Shown here one piece after another: positions 26,310 to 38,891 of a stretch of DNA of 64,000 nucleotides. The notes beneath the pieces are model-generated. The model made no database searches, was not told the DNA's origin, and saw only the letters and a list, made by a program, of their open reading frames with translations. The first letter of the stretch is position 1, and every line of letters starts with the position of its first letter. Source of the DNA: Acidovorax sp. sif1233 (GTDB lineage: Bacteria > Pseudomonadota > Gammaproteobacteria > Burkholderiales > Burkholderiaceae_C). The stretch spans positions 62,001-126,000 of the forward strand of contig NZ_JAHUWZ010000009.1 of NCBI RefSeq assembly GCF_019218755.1, read 5' to 3'. Both the position numbers and the translations under genes were made by a program.

Positions 26310-27456
26310 CCTGACCTGGATTCTGCTGGGCCTGCCCGTGGCCTTCGTGCTGGGCTGGCTGGCATCGCGCTTCGACCTGCGCCAGCTGCGCGCCGAGAAC
26401 CGCCGCGCGCCCAAGGCCTACTTCAAGGGCCTGAACTTCCTGCTCAATGAGCAGCAGGACCAGGCCATCGACGCCTTCATCGAGGCGGTGCAGAACGACC
26501 CCGACACCTCGGAGCTGCACTTTGCGCTGGGCAACCTGTTCCGCCGCCGGGGCGAATACGACCGTGCCGTGCGCGTGCACGAGCACCTGCTCTCGCGCGG
26601 CGACCTCTCCCGCACCGACCGCGAGCGTGCCCAGCACGCGCTGGCGCTCGACTTCCTCAAGGCCGGCCTGCTCGACCGCGCGGAAGAAGCCCTGCACCGC
26701 CTGGAGGGGACGCCCTTCGAGGCCCAGGCCCGCCTGGCGCTGCTGGCCATCTATGAACGTTCGCGCGACTGGCCCCATGCCGCCACCATCGCCCGCAAGA
26801 TGCACGACGCCGATCAGGGCGACTTCAGCACCCGCCAGGCCCACTACCTGTGCGAGCAGGCCCTGGCGCTGAGCACCCAGGGGGACCTGCCCGGTGCCCA
26901 GGCCCTGCTGGAGCAGGCCGTGGCCGCCGCCCCGGAGGCCGCCCGCGCGCGCATCGAGCTGGCGCGCCTGCAGCGCCTCATGGGCCAGCCCGCCGCCGTG
27001 CTGGCCACCCTGAAAACACTGGGCGAGCGAAACCCCGCCGCTTTGCCCCTGGCCGCCGCGCTGCTCGTCGAGGCCGCCACCGCCACGGGGCGCACACCGG
27101 AAGCGCAGGCGCTGCTGCAGGCGCACTACGCGCAGGCACCGTCCCTGGACGTGCTCGAAAGCATCGTGGCCATGGAGGCCGCCGACGACGCCACGCGCGG
27201 CACGGCACGGCAGCGCTATGTGCAGCACCTGGACAAGGAACGCTCGCTCGTGGCCGCCGCCAAATGGCTGGCCGCCGAGAAGCTGGAGCACGAGGAGTTC
27301 CACCCCCAGATCCAGCGTGCGCTGGAGCATGCCGTCAAGCCGCTCACCCGCTACCGCTGCGCGGCCTGCGGGTTCGAGGCACGCCAGCATTTCTGGCAGT
27401 GCCCCGGCTGCCAGACCTGGGACAGCTATCCGGCGCGCCGCGTCGAGGAACTCTGA
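26299..27456 (+). CDS. lapB: Lipopolysaccharide assembly protein B (TPR heat-shock protein)
   Basis: The 385-residue product starts MEFDLTWILLGLPVAFVLGWLASRFD, one membrane anchor, followed by TPR repeats (NFLLNEQQDQAIDAFIEAV onward) and a C-terminal rubredoxin-like zinc ribbon with CxxC pairs (YRCAACGF and WQCPGCQTW). LapB regulates LpxC proteolysis by FtsH and so balances lipopolysaccharide and phospholipid. The start at 26299 is chosen because earlier frame codons are the low-complexity lapA tail. All four zinc cysteines are present. Confidence 0.94.
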   Translation: MEFDLTWILLGLPVAFVLGWLASRFDLRQLRAENRRAPKAYFKGLNFLLNEQQDQAIDAFIEAVQNDPDTSELHFALGNLFRRRGEYDRAVRVHEHLLSRGDLSRTDRERAQHALALDFLKAGLLDRAEEALHRLEGTPFEAQARLALLAIYERSRDWPHAATIARKMHDADQGDFSTRQAHYLCEQALALSTQGDLPGAQALLEQAVAAAPEAARARIELARLQRLMGQPAAVLATLKTLGERNPAALPLAAALLVEAATATGRTPEAQALLQAHYAQAPSLDVLESIVAMEAADDATRGTARQRYVQHLDKERSLVAAAKWLAAEKLEHEEFHPQIQRALEHAVKPLTRYRCAACGFEARQHFWQCPGCQTWDSYPARRVEEL

Positions 27457-27503
27457 AAGCCGCCGGGCCAGGCCGCGCCACCCCCACCAGGAGACCATTC
27501 GCC

Positions 27504-27923
27504 ATGCTGAAGAAACTGCTTGCCCTCTTCGCCGCGCTGTGTGCCGCCGCGGCATTCGCCGCCGTGGACGTGAACACCGCCACCGAGGCTGAACTCGACG
27601 GCATCAAGGGCATCGGTCCCGGCCTGTCGGGCCGGATCCTGGAAGAGCGCAGGAACGCGCCTTTCAAGGACTGGGGCGACTTCATCGCCCGTGTCGGCGG
27701 CGTGGGACCCAAGAGCGCGGTGAATTTCTCCAGGGAAGGCCTGACGGTCGGCGGCAAAAAATACAGCGCCGCAGCGGCCGCCAGGGCCGAAGCGAAAAAC
27801 CACCACGGCAGCAGGAAACAAGCCGTGGACCGCAAGCCCCACGGGGGCACGGGGACCGATGCGGCGCCTCCTGCCGCCACGGCGCCAGGGCACGCTGCCG
27901 CCGCCAGCGCTAGCAAAAGCTAA
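27504..27923 (+). CDS. ComEA-like helix-hairpin-helix protein
   Basis: The 139-residue product has a signal peptide (MLKKLLALFAALCAAAAFA), then VDVNTATEAELDGIKGIGPGLS and VGGVGPKSAVNFSREGL, i.e. two helix-hairpin-helix motifs typical of ComEA, and a long Ala/Lys/His tail. ComEA binds incoming DNA in the periplasm during natural transformation. Many short ComEA-like proteins exist without proven competence function. It follows lapB after 47 bases, with CAGGAGA upstream. Confidence 0.85.
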   Translation: MLKKLLALFAALCAAAAFAAVDVNTATEAELDGIKGIGPGLSGRILEERRNAPFKDWGDFIARVGGVGPKSAVNFSREGLTVGGKKYSAAAAARAEAKNHHGSRKQAVDRKPHGGTGTDAAPPAATAPGHAAAASASKS

Positions 27924-27943
27924 GCACGCTCTTCAGGCTTCAG

Positions 27944-27969
27944 GCCCGCCTCGGCGGGCTTGTCTTTTT
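27944..27969 (+). terminator. Terminator after comEA-like gene
   Basis: GCCCGCC (27944-27950) pairs with GGCGGGC (27953-27959), followed by TTGTCTTTTT. It closes the gyrA-to-comEA region before the antiporter operon. Confidence 0.85.
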
Positions 27970-28039
27970 GTACCCACCGGCTGCACAACGGCAAGGCCCG
28001 GGCAGGGGCTTTGGAGCGAACCCCTAAAATTGTTCGCGC

Positions 28040-30988
28040 ATGTCCCTGATCACCCTCATTCTCCTTCCCTTCATCGGCAGCCTTCTGGCGGCCGTGCTGC
28101 CCGCCAATGCGCGCAACACCGAGTCCACGCTGGCGGGGCTGATCGCCGTGTTCTGCACCGTGCAGGTCGCGCTGTGTTTTCCCGAGATCGCCGACGGCGG
28201 CGTATTGCGGCAGGAGATCGAGTGGCTGCCCGCGCTGGGCCTGAACCTGGTCATCCGCATGGACGGTTTCGCGTGGATGTTCTGCATGCTGGTGCTGGGC
28301 GTGGGCAGCCTGGTGGTGCTGTATGCGCGCTACTACATGTCGGCGGCCGACCCGGTGCCGCGCTTTTTTGCGTTCTTCCTGGCGTTCATGGGTGCGATGG
28401 CGGGCGTGGTGCTGTCGGGCAACATCATCCAGATCGCGTTCTTCTGGGAGCTGACCAGCCTGTTCTCCTTCCTGCTGATCGGCTACTGGCACCACCGCAA
28501 GGATGCGCGGCGTGGGGCACGCATGGCGCTCACGGTCACGGGCACGGGCGGCCTGTGCATGCTGGCCGGCATGCTGGTGTTGGGCCACATCGTGGGCAGC
28601 TACGACCTCGACCACGTGCTGGCCGCCGGCGCACTGATCAAGGCGCACCCGCTGTACCTGACCGCGCTGGTGCTGATCCTGCTGGGTGCGCTGACCAAGA
28701 GCGCGCAGTTCCCGTTCCACTTCTGGCTGCCCCACGCCATGGCCGCGCCCACGCCTGTGTCGGCGTACCTGCACTCGGCCACCATGGTCAAGGCGGGCGT
28801 GTTCTTGCTGGCGCGGATGTGGCCCGCGCTCGCGGGCACCGAGGCATGGTTCTGGCTGGTGGGGGGGGCGGGCCTTTGCACGCTGCTGGTGGGTGGCTAC
28901 GCGGCCATGTTCCAGAACGACCTCAAGGGCCTGCTGGCCTATTCGACCATCTCGCACCTCGGGCTCATCACCCTGCTGCTCGGCCTGAACAGCCCGCTGG
29001 CCGCCGTGGCCGCCGTGTTCCACATCATGAACCACGCCACCTTCAAGGCTTCGCTGTTCATGGCCGTGGGCATCGTGGACCATGAAAGTGGCACGCGCGA
29101 CATCCGCCGCCTGTCGGGCCTGCGCACGATGATGCCCATCACCGCCACGCTGGCCATGGTGGCCAGCGCGGCGATGGCCGGCGTGCCGCTGCTCAACGGC
29201 TTCCTGTCCAAGGAAATGTTCTTTGCCGAAACGGTGTACGTGAACACCACGCCGATGCTGGAATGGCTGCTGCCCGTGGCCGCCACCGTGGCGGGCATGT
29301 TCAGCGTGGCGTATTCGCTGCGCTTCACGGTGGATGTGTTCTGGGGCCCGCCCGCCACCGACCTGCCGCGCCCACCCCACGAGCCGCCGCACTGGATGCG
29401 GGTGCCGGTGGAACTGCTCGTGCTGGCCTGCCTGGTGGTGGGCACGCTGCCTGCCTGGTCCGTGGGCGCCTACCTGGCCGCGGCCGCAGGGCCGGTGGTG
29501 GGGGGCGAGCTGCCCACCTACAGCCTGGCGGTCTGGCACGGGTTCAACACACCGTTCGTGATGAGCCTGGTGGCCCTGGGCGGGGGCATCGCGCTGTATG
29601 CCCTGCTGCGCTGGCAGCGCGAAAAAGGCGTGCTGGATGCGCCGCCGGTCATGCACCACATCAGCGGCCAGCGGCTGTTCGAAGGCACCCTGGCGGCCGT
29701 CACCCAGTGGGGCCGCCATGGCCGCCGGATGCTGGGCACCGGGCGGCTGCAGTGGCAGATGCTGTGGCTGGTGAGTGCCGCGCTCGTGGCCTGCGTGCTG
29801 CCCCTGTGGGCTCGTGGCCTGCCCATTGGCGACCGGGCGCAGCTGCCGCTGTCTCCGGCCTTCGCGCTGCTGTGGCTGCTGGGCGCGCTGTGCGCCATGG
29901 CGGCGGCCTGGCAGGCCAAGTACCACCGGCTGGCGGCACTCACGCTGCTGGGTGGCGCGGGGCTGTGCGTGTGCCTGACCTTCCTCTGGTTTTCAGCCCC
30001 CGACCTGGCGCTCACGCAGATCGTGGTGGAGGTCGTGACGACCATCCTCATCCTGCTGGGCCTGCGCTGGCTGCCGCGCCGCGACGAGGCCCTGCGCAAG
30101 CCCACGCTGGCCGAAGAGCGCCGCACCCAACTGCGCCGCTACCGCGACATGGCGCTGGCGCTGACCACGGGTGCGGGCATGGCCCTGCTGTCGTTCGCGA
30201 TGATGAGCCGGCCCTTCCCCGACAGCACCTCCACCTTCTTCCTGGAGCGCGCGCTCAGCGAAGGCGGGGGCACCAATGTCGTCAACGTGATGCTGGTGGA
30301 CTTCCGAGGCTTCGACACCTTTGGCGAGATCGTGGTGCTGGGCATCGTGGCCCTGACGGTGTATGCGCTGCTGCGGCGCTTTCGGCCCGCGCGCGAGGTG
30401 ATGGACCTGCCGCCCCAGCAGCGCGCGCTGCCCGCCGATGTGGACACCGACCTGTCCAACCCGCGCCAGACCGCCGACACCGCCGTGGGCTACCTCATGG
30501 TGCCCGCCGTGCTGGTGCGGCTGATGCTGCCGTTCGCGACCCTCGTGTCCATGTATCTGTTCATGCGCGGGCACAACGAGCCCGGCGGCGGCTTCGTGGC
30601 GGGGCTGGTGTTCTCGGTGGCGCTGCTGCTGCAGTACATCGTCTCGGGCACCTCGTGGGTCGAAGCCCACCTGCCCCTGTACCCGCGCCGCTGGATCGGC
30701 GTGGGCCTGCTGGCCGCGCTGGCCACCGGCCTGGGGGCCTGGGCCTGGGGCTACCCCTTCCTGACCAGCCACACGGCCCACCTGCACCTGCCCTGGGTGG
30801 GCGAGGTGCACGTGGCCAGCGCGCTGTTCTTCGACATCGGCGTGTTCACGCTGGTGGTGGGCTCGACCATGCTCATCCTCACCGGCATCGCCCACCAGTC
30901 GGTGCGCAGCCACCGCTACAACAACGCACGCACGGCCGATGAGGTGCAGGCCGCCGCGGCGACACAGGGAGAAGGCCCATGGAACTGA
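28040..30988 (+). CDS. mnhA: Mrp-type Na+(K+)/H+ antiporter, fused subunits A and B
   Basis: The 982-residue membrane protein has an NuoL-like MrpA core (residues about 1-500; FFWELTSLFSFLLIGYWHH, KSAQFPFHFWLPHAMAAPTPVSAYLHSA, GLLAYSTISHLGL), the MrpA C-terminal domain and an MrpB part (about 820-960, GYLMVPAVLVRLMLPFATLVSMYLFMRGHNEPGGGF). The A-B fusion is the usual proteobacterial form (PhaAB/group 2). Multi-subunit antiporters export Na+ or K+ against proton uptake. It overlaps subunit C by ten bases and heads a complete A/B-C-D-E-F-G operon. Confidence 0.95.
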   Translation: MSLITLILLPFIGSLLAAVLPANARNTESTLAGLIAVFCTVQVALCFPEIADGGVLRQEIEWLPALGLNLVIRMDGFAWMFCMLVLGVGSLVVLYARYYMSAADPVPRFFAFFLAFMGAMAGVVLSGNIIQIAFFWELTSLFSFLLIGYWHHRKDARRGARMALTVTGTGGLCMLAGMLVLGHIVGSYDLDHVLAAGALIKAHPLYLTALVLILLGALTKSAQFPFHFWLPHAMAAPTPVSAYLHSATMVKAGVFLLARMWPALAGTEAWFWLVGGAGLCTLLVGGYAAMFQNDLKGLLAYSTISHLGLITLLLGLNSPLAAVAAVFHIMNHATFKASLFMAVGIVDHESGTRDIRRLSGLRTMMPITATLAMVASAAMAGVPLLNGFLSKEMFFAETVYVNTTPMLEWLLPVAATVAGMFSVAYSLRFTVDVFWGPPATDLPRPPHEPPHWMRVPVELLVLACLVVGTLPAWSVGAYLAAAAGPVVGGELPTYSLAVWHGFNTPFVMSLVALGGGIALYALLRWQREKGVLDAPPVMHHISGQRLFEGTLAAVTQWGRHGRRMLGTGRLQWQMLWLVSAALVACVLPLWARGLPIGDRAQLPLSPAFALLWLLGALCAMAAAWQAKYHRLAALTLLGGAGLCVCLTFLWFSAPDLALTQIVVEVVTTILILLGLRWLPRRDEALRKPTLAEERRTQLRRYRDMALALTTGAGMALLSFAMMSRPFPDSTSTFFLERALSEGGGTNVVNVMLVDFRGFDTFGEIVVLGIVALTVYALLRRFRPAREVMDLPPQQRALPADVDTDLSNPRQTADTAVGYLMVPAVLVRLMLPFATLVSMYLFMRGHNEPGGGFVAGLVFSVALLLQYIVSGTSWVEAHLPLYPRRWIGVGLLAALATGLGAWAWGYPFLTSHTAHLHLPWVGEVHVASALFFDIGVFTLVVGSTMLILTGIAHQSVRSHRYNNARTADEVQAAAATQGEGPWN

Positions 30989-31344
30989 TTCTGGCCCTGG
31001 CCATCGGCGTGCTCACCGGCTCGGGCGTGTGGCTGCTGCTGCGCCCCCGCACCTTCCAGATCATCATGGGCCTGTCGCTGCTGTCGTACGCCGTCAACCT
31101 CTTCATCTTCAGCATGGGCCGCCTGGGCCTGGCCATCGACAAGGAGCCCGTGCTGCAGCCCGGCCTGCCCCAGGACCTGGCCCACTACGCCGACCCCATG
31201 CCCCAGGCGCTCACGCTCACGGCCATCGTGATCGGCTTCGCCATGACCGCCCTCTTCCTCGTGGTGCTGCTGGCATCGCGCGGCATGGCGGGCACCGACC
31301 ATGTGGACGGCACCAAGGGCAAAGACGTGCAGGAAATGCCATGA
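30979..31344 (+). CDS. mnhC: Na+/H+ antiporter subunit C
   Basis: The 121-residue product is NuoK-like with three membrane helices (about residues 3-22, 28-50 and 73-95; FQIIMGLSLLSYAVNLFIFSMG is the family core). The short Asp/Lys-rich tail is cytoplasmic. GGAGAAGG provides a strong ribosome site inside the preceding gene's end. A family B repeat follows and separates it from subunit D. Confidence 0.94.
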   Translation: MELILALAIGVLTGSGVWLLLRPRTFQIIMGLSLLSYAVNLFIFSMGRLGLAIDKEPVLQPGLPQDLAHYADPMPQALTLTAIVIGFAMTALFLVVLLASRGMAGTDHVDGTKGKDVQEMP

Positions 31345-31349
31345 TGAAG

Positions 31350-31480
31350 AACACCCCCCTGAGCGGCTTCGCCGCTTCCCCCCGCTCTCGCAGCGCTGTG
31401 CGCTGCGGGCAGGGGCACGCAGCCCTCGCGGCGGGGCGGCCCTGGCTCGGCTGCCCTGGCCTGAGGCGCGCCCTTTTCAT
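31350..31480 (+). repeat. Family B-like C-rich repeat between mnhC and mnhD
   Basis: Starts ACCCCCCTGAGCGGC, then CTTCCCCCC, and further on GCGGCGGGGCGGCCCTGGC. It is a variant of family B and occupies most of the 159-base gap, whereas neighbouring operon genes overlap by four bases. Confidence 0.6.
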
Positions 31481-31503
31481 GCGCAGCGCCATGGAGTCCT
31501 GAC

Positions 31504-33225
31504 ATGACATCCGTGCACCTCCTACTGGAGCGGCTGATGCCACACCTGATCCTCGCGCCCATCGCGCTGCCCCTGCTCACGGCCGGGCTCATGCTGCTGC
31601 TGCGCGAGGAGCGCCAGCGCACCAAGGTCACGCTCAACATCGCCTCGACCTTCCTGGGCCTGGTGGTGGCCGTGCTGCTGCTCGTGCAGGCCAAGGACCC
31701 CGCCCTTCACAACAGCCTGGCGGTGTACCTGCCGGGCAACTGGCCGGCGCCGTTCGGCATCGTGCTCGGCATCGACCGGCTCTCCGCCATGATGCTGGTG
31801 CTCGCCAGCACCGTGGCGCTGGCCACCGTGCTGTTCTCGGCGGCGCGCTGGCACCGCGCGGGGGTGCACTTCCACCCGCTGTTCCAGTTCCAGCTCATGG
31901 GGCTGGCGGGCGCGTTCCTCACGGCCGACCTGTTCAACCTGTTCGTGTTCTTCGAGATCATGCTGGCCGCGTCCTACGGCCTGCTGCTGCACGGCTCGGG
32001 CCGCCCGCGCGTGTCGGCGGGGCTGCACTACATCGCCATCAACCTGGCGGCCTCGTCGCTGTTCCTGATCGGCGTATCCATGCTCTACGGCATCACCGGC
32101 ACCCTGAACATGGCCGACCTGGCGCAGAACATCGCCGCCGTCGCGCCAGCGGACCGCGGCCTGCTGCACGCCGCTGCGGCGGTCCTCGCGGTGGCCTTTC
32201 TCATCAAGGCGGCGGTATGGCCCCTCAACTTCTGGCTGGTACCCGCCTACAGCGCGGCCACGGCCCCCGTGGGGGCGCTGTTCGCGCTGATGACCAAGGT
32301 GGGCGTGTACAGCGTGCTGCGGCTGTGGACACTGCTGTTCGGCGCCGAGGCCGGCGAATCGGCCCAGTTCGGCGGCCAGTGGCTCATCGGCGGCGGCATG
32401 CTCACGATGGCCTTCGGCGCCATCGGCATGCTGGGCTCGCAGCGCCTGGGGCACCTGGCGGGCTTCAGCGCCATCCTGTCGTCGGGCACGCTGCTGGCGG
32501 CGGTCGGCTTCGGGCAGAACCTGCTCACGGCCGGGCTGCTGTACTACCTGCTCAGCTCCACGCTGGCCGTGAGCGCGCTGTTCCTGCTGGCCGACCTGAT
32601 CGACCGCTGGCGCAACGACGGCTCCAACCTCGCCCCCTACGAGCAGACCGACGACGCCCCGTTCCTGTCCGCCGACCTGGTGCCCACCGAAGGCATGAAC
32701 CTCGACGACCAGGAGGAGGCGCTCATCGGCCAGGTCATCCCTGCGGCGGCGGCGTTCCTGGGGCTGGCGTTCATGGCCTGCACGCTGATCATCGCGGGCC
32801 TGCCGCCCCTGCCGGGATTCGTGGGCAAGTTCGCCATGGTCCACGCGCTCTTCAATCCGCTGGGCCTGGGGGCATCCCACGGATTCCAACTGGGGGCCGC
32901 GGGCTGGATGCTGGTGGCGCTGCTGGTGGGGTCGGGCCTGCTCGCGCTGCTGGCGCTCACGCGCGCGGGCATCCGCCATTTCTGGGCGGCGCACGACCGC
33001 ACATCCCCCAAGCTGCTGGTGCTGGAAGGCCTGCCCATCGCCCTGCTGCTGCTGGCCAGCGCGGCCCTGGTATGGCAGGCGGGGGCCGTGATGCGCTACA
33101 CCCAGGCCACGGCCGACGCGCTGCATGCCCCGTCCACCTATGTGCGCGCCGTGATGACCGCCGCGCCGGTGCCCAACCCGCCCCACGCGGATGCGCCCGC
33201 ACCCCAAGGAACCACGCCCCCATGA
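31504..33225 (+). CDS. mnhD: Na+/H+ antiporter subunit D
   Basis: The 573-residue NuoN/NuoM-like membrane protein has FFEIMLAASYGLLLHGSG, KAAVWPLNFWLVPAYSAATAPVGALFALMTKVGVY and GLPPLPGFVGKFAM, typical MrpD/NuoM positions for proton-channel Glu and Lys residues. It works with subunit A in cation/proton exchange. An internal hydrophilic insertion (about residues 365-405, NDGSNLAPYEQTDDAPFLS) is found in this group of proteobacterial MrpD. Stop and mnhE start overlap (ATGA). Confidence 0.94.
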   Translation: MTSVHLLLERLMPHLILAPIALPLLTAGLMLLLREERQRTKVTLNIASTFLGLVVAVLLLVQAKDPALHNSLAVYLPGNWPAPFGIVLGIDRLSAMMLVLASTVALATVLFSAARWHRAGVHFHPLFQFQLMGLAGAFLTADLFNLFVFFEIMLAASYGLLLHGSGRPRVSAGLHYIAINLAASSLFLIGVSMLYGITGTLNMADLAQNIAAVAPADRGLLHAAAAVLAVAFLIKAAVWPLNFWLVPAYSAATAPVGALFALMTKVGVYSVLRLWTLLFGAEAGESAQFGGQWLIGGGMLTMAFGAIGMLGSQRLGHLAGFSAILSSGTLLAAVGFGQNLLTAGLLYYLLSSTLAVSALFLLADLIDRWRNDGSNLAPYEQTDDAPFLSADLVPTEGMNLDDQEEALIGQVIPAAAAFLGLAFMACTLIIAGLPPLPGFVGKFAMVHALFNPLGLGASHGFQLGAAGWMLVALLVGSGLLALLALTRAGIRHFWAAHDRTSPKLLVLEGLPIALLLLASAALVWQAGAVMRYTQATADALHAPSTYVRAVMTAAPVPNPPHADAPAPQGTTPP

Positions 33226-33743
33226 AGCCCCGCAACACCCCCGTGCAGCGGCCCTTCAAGCGCCTGGTGCCCGCCCCCGTGCTCTCGCTGGCGCTGCTGG
33301 CGCTGTGGCTGCTGCTCAACCGCAGCCTGAGCGCGGGCCACATCGTGCTGGGCACGGTGCTCGCTCTGGCCATCCCGCTGCTCACGGCCGGGCTGCGCCC
33401 GTTGCCCGTGCGCATCCGCAAACCCGGTGCCGTGCTGCGCTTGGCATTCACGGTGGTGGCGGACACCACCCGCTCCAACCTGGCCGTGGCGCGCCTGCTG
33501 CTCGCGCCGGGCCGCCGGCGGCACCCCTCGGGCTTCGTGCACATTCCGCTGGACGTGCGCGACCCCAATGCCCTGGCCGTGCTGGCCACGATCGTCTGCA
33601 TCACCCCCGGCACCGCCTGGGCCGAACTCTCGCTGGACCGCAGCATGCTGCTGCTGCACGTGCTGGAGCTGGACGACGCCGAAGCCATGGCCGCCAGCGT
33701 CAAGCAGCGCTACGAACGTCCCTTGATGGAGATCTTTGAATGA
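33222..33743 (+). CDS. mnhE: Na+/H+ antiporter subunit E
   Basis: The 173-residue product begins at the ATG overlapping the mnhD stop. It has two N-terminal membrane helices and the MrpE soluble part (SGFVHIPLDVRDPNALAVLA, ITPGTAWAELS, LHVLELDDAEA). The much longer frame starting at 32217 is a shadow of mnhD. It overlaps mnhF by four bases. Confidence 0.93.
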   Translation: MKPRNTPVQRPFKRLVPAPVLSLALLALWLLLNRSLSAGHIVLGTVLALAIPLLTAGLRPLPVRIRKPGAVLRLAFTVVADTTRSNLAVARLLLAPGRRRHPSGFVHIPLDVRDPNALAVLATIVCITPGTAWAELSLDRSMLLLHVLELDDAEAMAASVKQRYERPLMEIFE

Positions 33744-34018
33744 CACCGATCCTGGATTGGGCCCTGCCCATCGCCCTGTTCATGCTGGCCCTGGCCATGG
33801 GCTGCGCGCTGATCCGCCTGCTCAAGGGCCCTTCCGCGCAGGACCGCGTGCTGGCGCTCGACTGCATGTACCTCAGCGGCATGCTGGTGATGCTGGTGCT
33901 GGGTTTGCTGTACGGCAGCAAGAACTACTTCGAGGCCGCCCTGCTGCTGGCGCTGTTCAGTTTTGTCGGCTCCATGGCCATGGCCAAGTTTTTGCTGCGT
34001 GGCGAGGTGATCGAATGA
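33740..34018 (+). CDS. mnhF: Na+/H+ antiporter subunit F
   Basis: A 92-residue protein with three predicted membrane helices and the MrpF segment CALIRLLKGPSAQDRVLALDCMY. Overlaps both neighbours by four bases, so translation is coupled. Confidence 0.93.
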   Translation: MTPILDWALPIALFMLALAMGCALIRLLKGPSAQDRVLALDCMYLSGMLVMLVLGLLYGSKNYFEAALLLALFSFVGSMAMAKFLLRGEVIE

Positions 34019-34401
34019 CCGAAGCCGCCGCCATCGCCGTTCTTCCGCTGTGGCTCGAAATCATCGTGGCCGTGCTGGTGCTGTCGGGTGCGGGGCTGGC
34101 GCTGCTGGGCTCCACCGGCCTGCTGCGCCTGCCCACGTTCTTCGAGCGCGTGCATGCGCCCGCCATCATCGCCACGCTGGGCTGCTGGCTGATCATGCAT
34201 GGCACGGTGCTGTACTTCTCGGTGGCCGACCGCAGCCTGGCGCTGCATGCGCTGCTGATCGCCGTGTTCGTGGCGATCACGGTGCCGATCATGTCGATCT
34301 TCTTGATGCGCGCGGCACTGTTCCGCGCGCGGCAGATGGGGCTGAATGTGCCCCCGAGCCTGAGCCAACCCAGGGCAGCACAGGAAACCGAAGACTCCTG
34401 A
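34015..34401 (+). CDS. mnhG: Na+/H+ antiporter subunit G
   Basis: A 128-residue membrane protein with the MrpG pattern (LLGSTGLLRLPTFFERVHAPAIIATLGCWLI) and three helices, then a short polar tail. It ends the antiporter operon. A family A hairpin begins directly after its stop and separates it from the convergent oxoprolinase gene. Confidence 0.93.
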   Translation: MTEAAAIAVLPLWLEIIVAVLVLSGAGLALLGSTGLLRLPTFFERVHAPAIIATLGCWLIMHGTVLYFSVADRSLALHALLIAVFVAITVPIMSIFLMRAALFRARQMGLNVPPSLSQPRAAQETEDS

Positions 34402-34450
34402 ATTAATAGCTGCCAGCGCTTGATGGACAAGCGCCAGCGGCCATTTTCAT
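34402..34450 (+). repeat. Family A hairpin repeat between convergent mnhG and oxoprolinase genes
   Basis: AATAGCTGCCAGCGCTTG and CAAGCGCCAGCGGCC form a long hairpin, followed by ATTTTCAT. It fills the whole space between two convergent genes and starts one base after the mnhG stop, so it is well placed to stop transcription from both sides. Confidence 0.88.
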
Positions 34451-34452
34451 CA

Positions 34453-38103
<3,651 letters not shown>

Positions 38104-38108
38104 CTTTT

Positions 38109-38149
38109 GCTATGTTATTGATAGCTTTTTGCGCTTGTGCACCAAGCGC
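38109..38149 (+). repeat. Family A repeat upstream of the oxoprolinase gene
   Basis: GCTATG, then GATAGCTTTTTGCGCTTG and AAGCGC. It lies five bases upstream of the oxoprolinase start, in the gap to the regulator gene. It has the conserved blocks but not the full second half, so pairing is CGCTTG with CAAGCG only. Confidence 0.75.
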
Positions 38150-38188
38150 AGGAGCATTGTTGGATTGAAATACCGTGCGTGCCGCGGG

Positions 38189-38719
38189 TCACAGGGAGGC
38201 GGCCGAGCGCGCCGCCTGGTCGTACATGCCGGAAAGCACACGCAGCAACCGGGCCAGCTCGCCAATGTCGCGGTTGAGCGAATCGTCCGCCTGCAGCGCA
38301 TCGATCAGGCAGCTCTCGCGGATCTCGCGGTAGCGCTGCACGTAGGCGCGGCCGGATTCGGTGGCGGCATAGGTCACTTCCTTCCCATTCTTCTGCGATG
38401 CGACGACCCCCAGGTTCTGCAGCTTCTTGAGCGCGTAGTTCACCAGGTGCGTGTCTTCCACGTTCATGATGAAGCAGATGTCGGCCAGGCGTTTGTCGCG
38501 CGCGCGGTGCGTCACATGGTGCAGCACCACCACATCCAGCGGGGTCAGGTCCTTCAGGCCGGCAGCCGACATGCAATGCACCACCCAGCGGTGAAAGGCA
38601 TTGCCCGCGACGATGAGCCCGAACTCGAACTCGCTCATCTCCGCGCTCTGCGCCGACACCAGGTGCGCGGACGACACGATCGGACCGGAATCGCCCTTGG
38701 CCTTGGCCCCTGGTTTCAT
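38189..38719 (-). CDS. MarR-like winged-helix regulator
   Basis: The 176-residue product (start chosen at 38719 because GGAGG lies seven bases upstream; 38779 and 38770 are alternatives) has a helical N-terminus and a MarR-type winged helix (LTPLDVVVLHHVTHR, DICFIMNVEDTHLVNYALKKLQNLGVVAS, EVTYAATESGRAYV). MarR proteins bind DNA as dimers and often release it on ligand binding. Between the oxoprolinase gene (same strand) and the divergent dctPQM genes it is the likely local regulator. Confidence 0.82.
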   Translation of the reverse strand: MKPGAKAKGDSGPIVSSAHLVSAQSAEMSEFEFGLIVAGNAFHRWVVHCMSAAGLKDLTPLDVVVLHHVTHRARDKRLADICFIMNVEDTHLVNYALKKLQNLGVVASQKNGKEVTYAATESGRAYVQRYREIRESCLIDALQADDSLNRDIGELARLLRVLSGMYDQAARSAASL

Positions 38720-38770
38720 GAACACCGCCTCCACAACAGTCGAATCTGGCACGGGATATGCATAGGCCAT

Positions 38771-38820
38771 TGTAGGCAACTCGACAATGATTTGTTGGCA
38801 ATTTGTCAGCGTTTAGGCAA
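38771..38820 (+). promoter_or_regulatory. Candidate operator of three GGCAA repeats
   Basis: TGTAGGCAA (38771), TGTTGGCAA (38793) and TTTAGGCAA (38812) are direct repeats spaced 22 and 19 bases, about two helical turns each. They lie in the divergent promoter region between the MarR-like gene and dctP, so they may bind that regulator or another. Confidence 0.45.
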
Positions 38821-38891
38821 AACACCTATGCCACGGCCGATTGCTTTCTATACAGTGGCTTACCCCCACGATCCACCTTGCGGAGCACTCC

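Noticed and set aside
27920..29926. 668-residue minus-strand frame opposite the antiporter
   Set aside because: His/Gln/Arg-rich shadow of mnhA with no motif or ribosome site.
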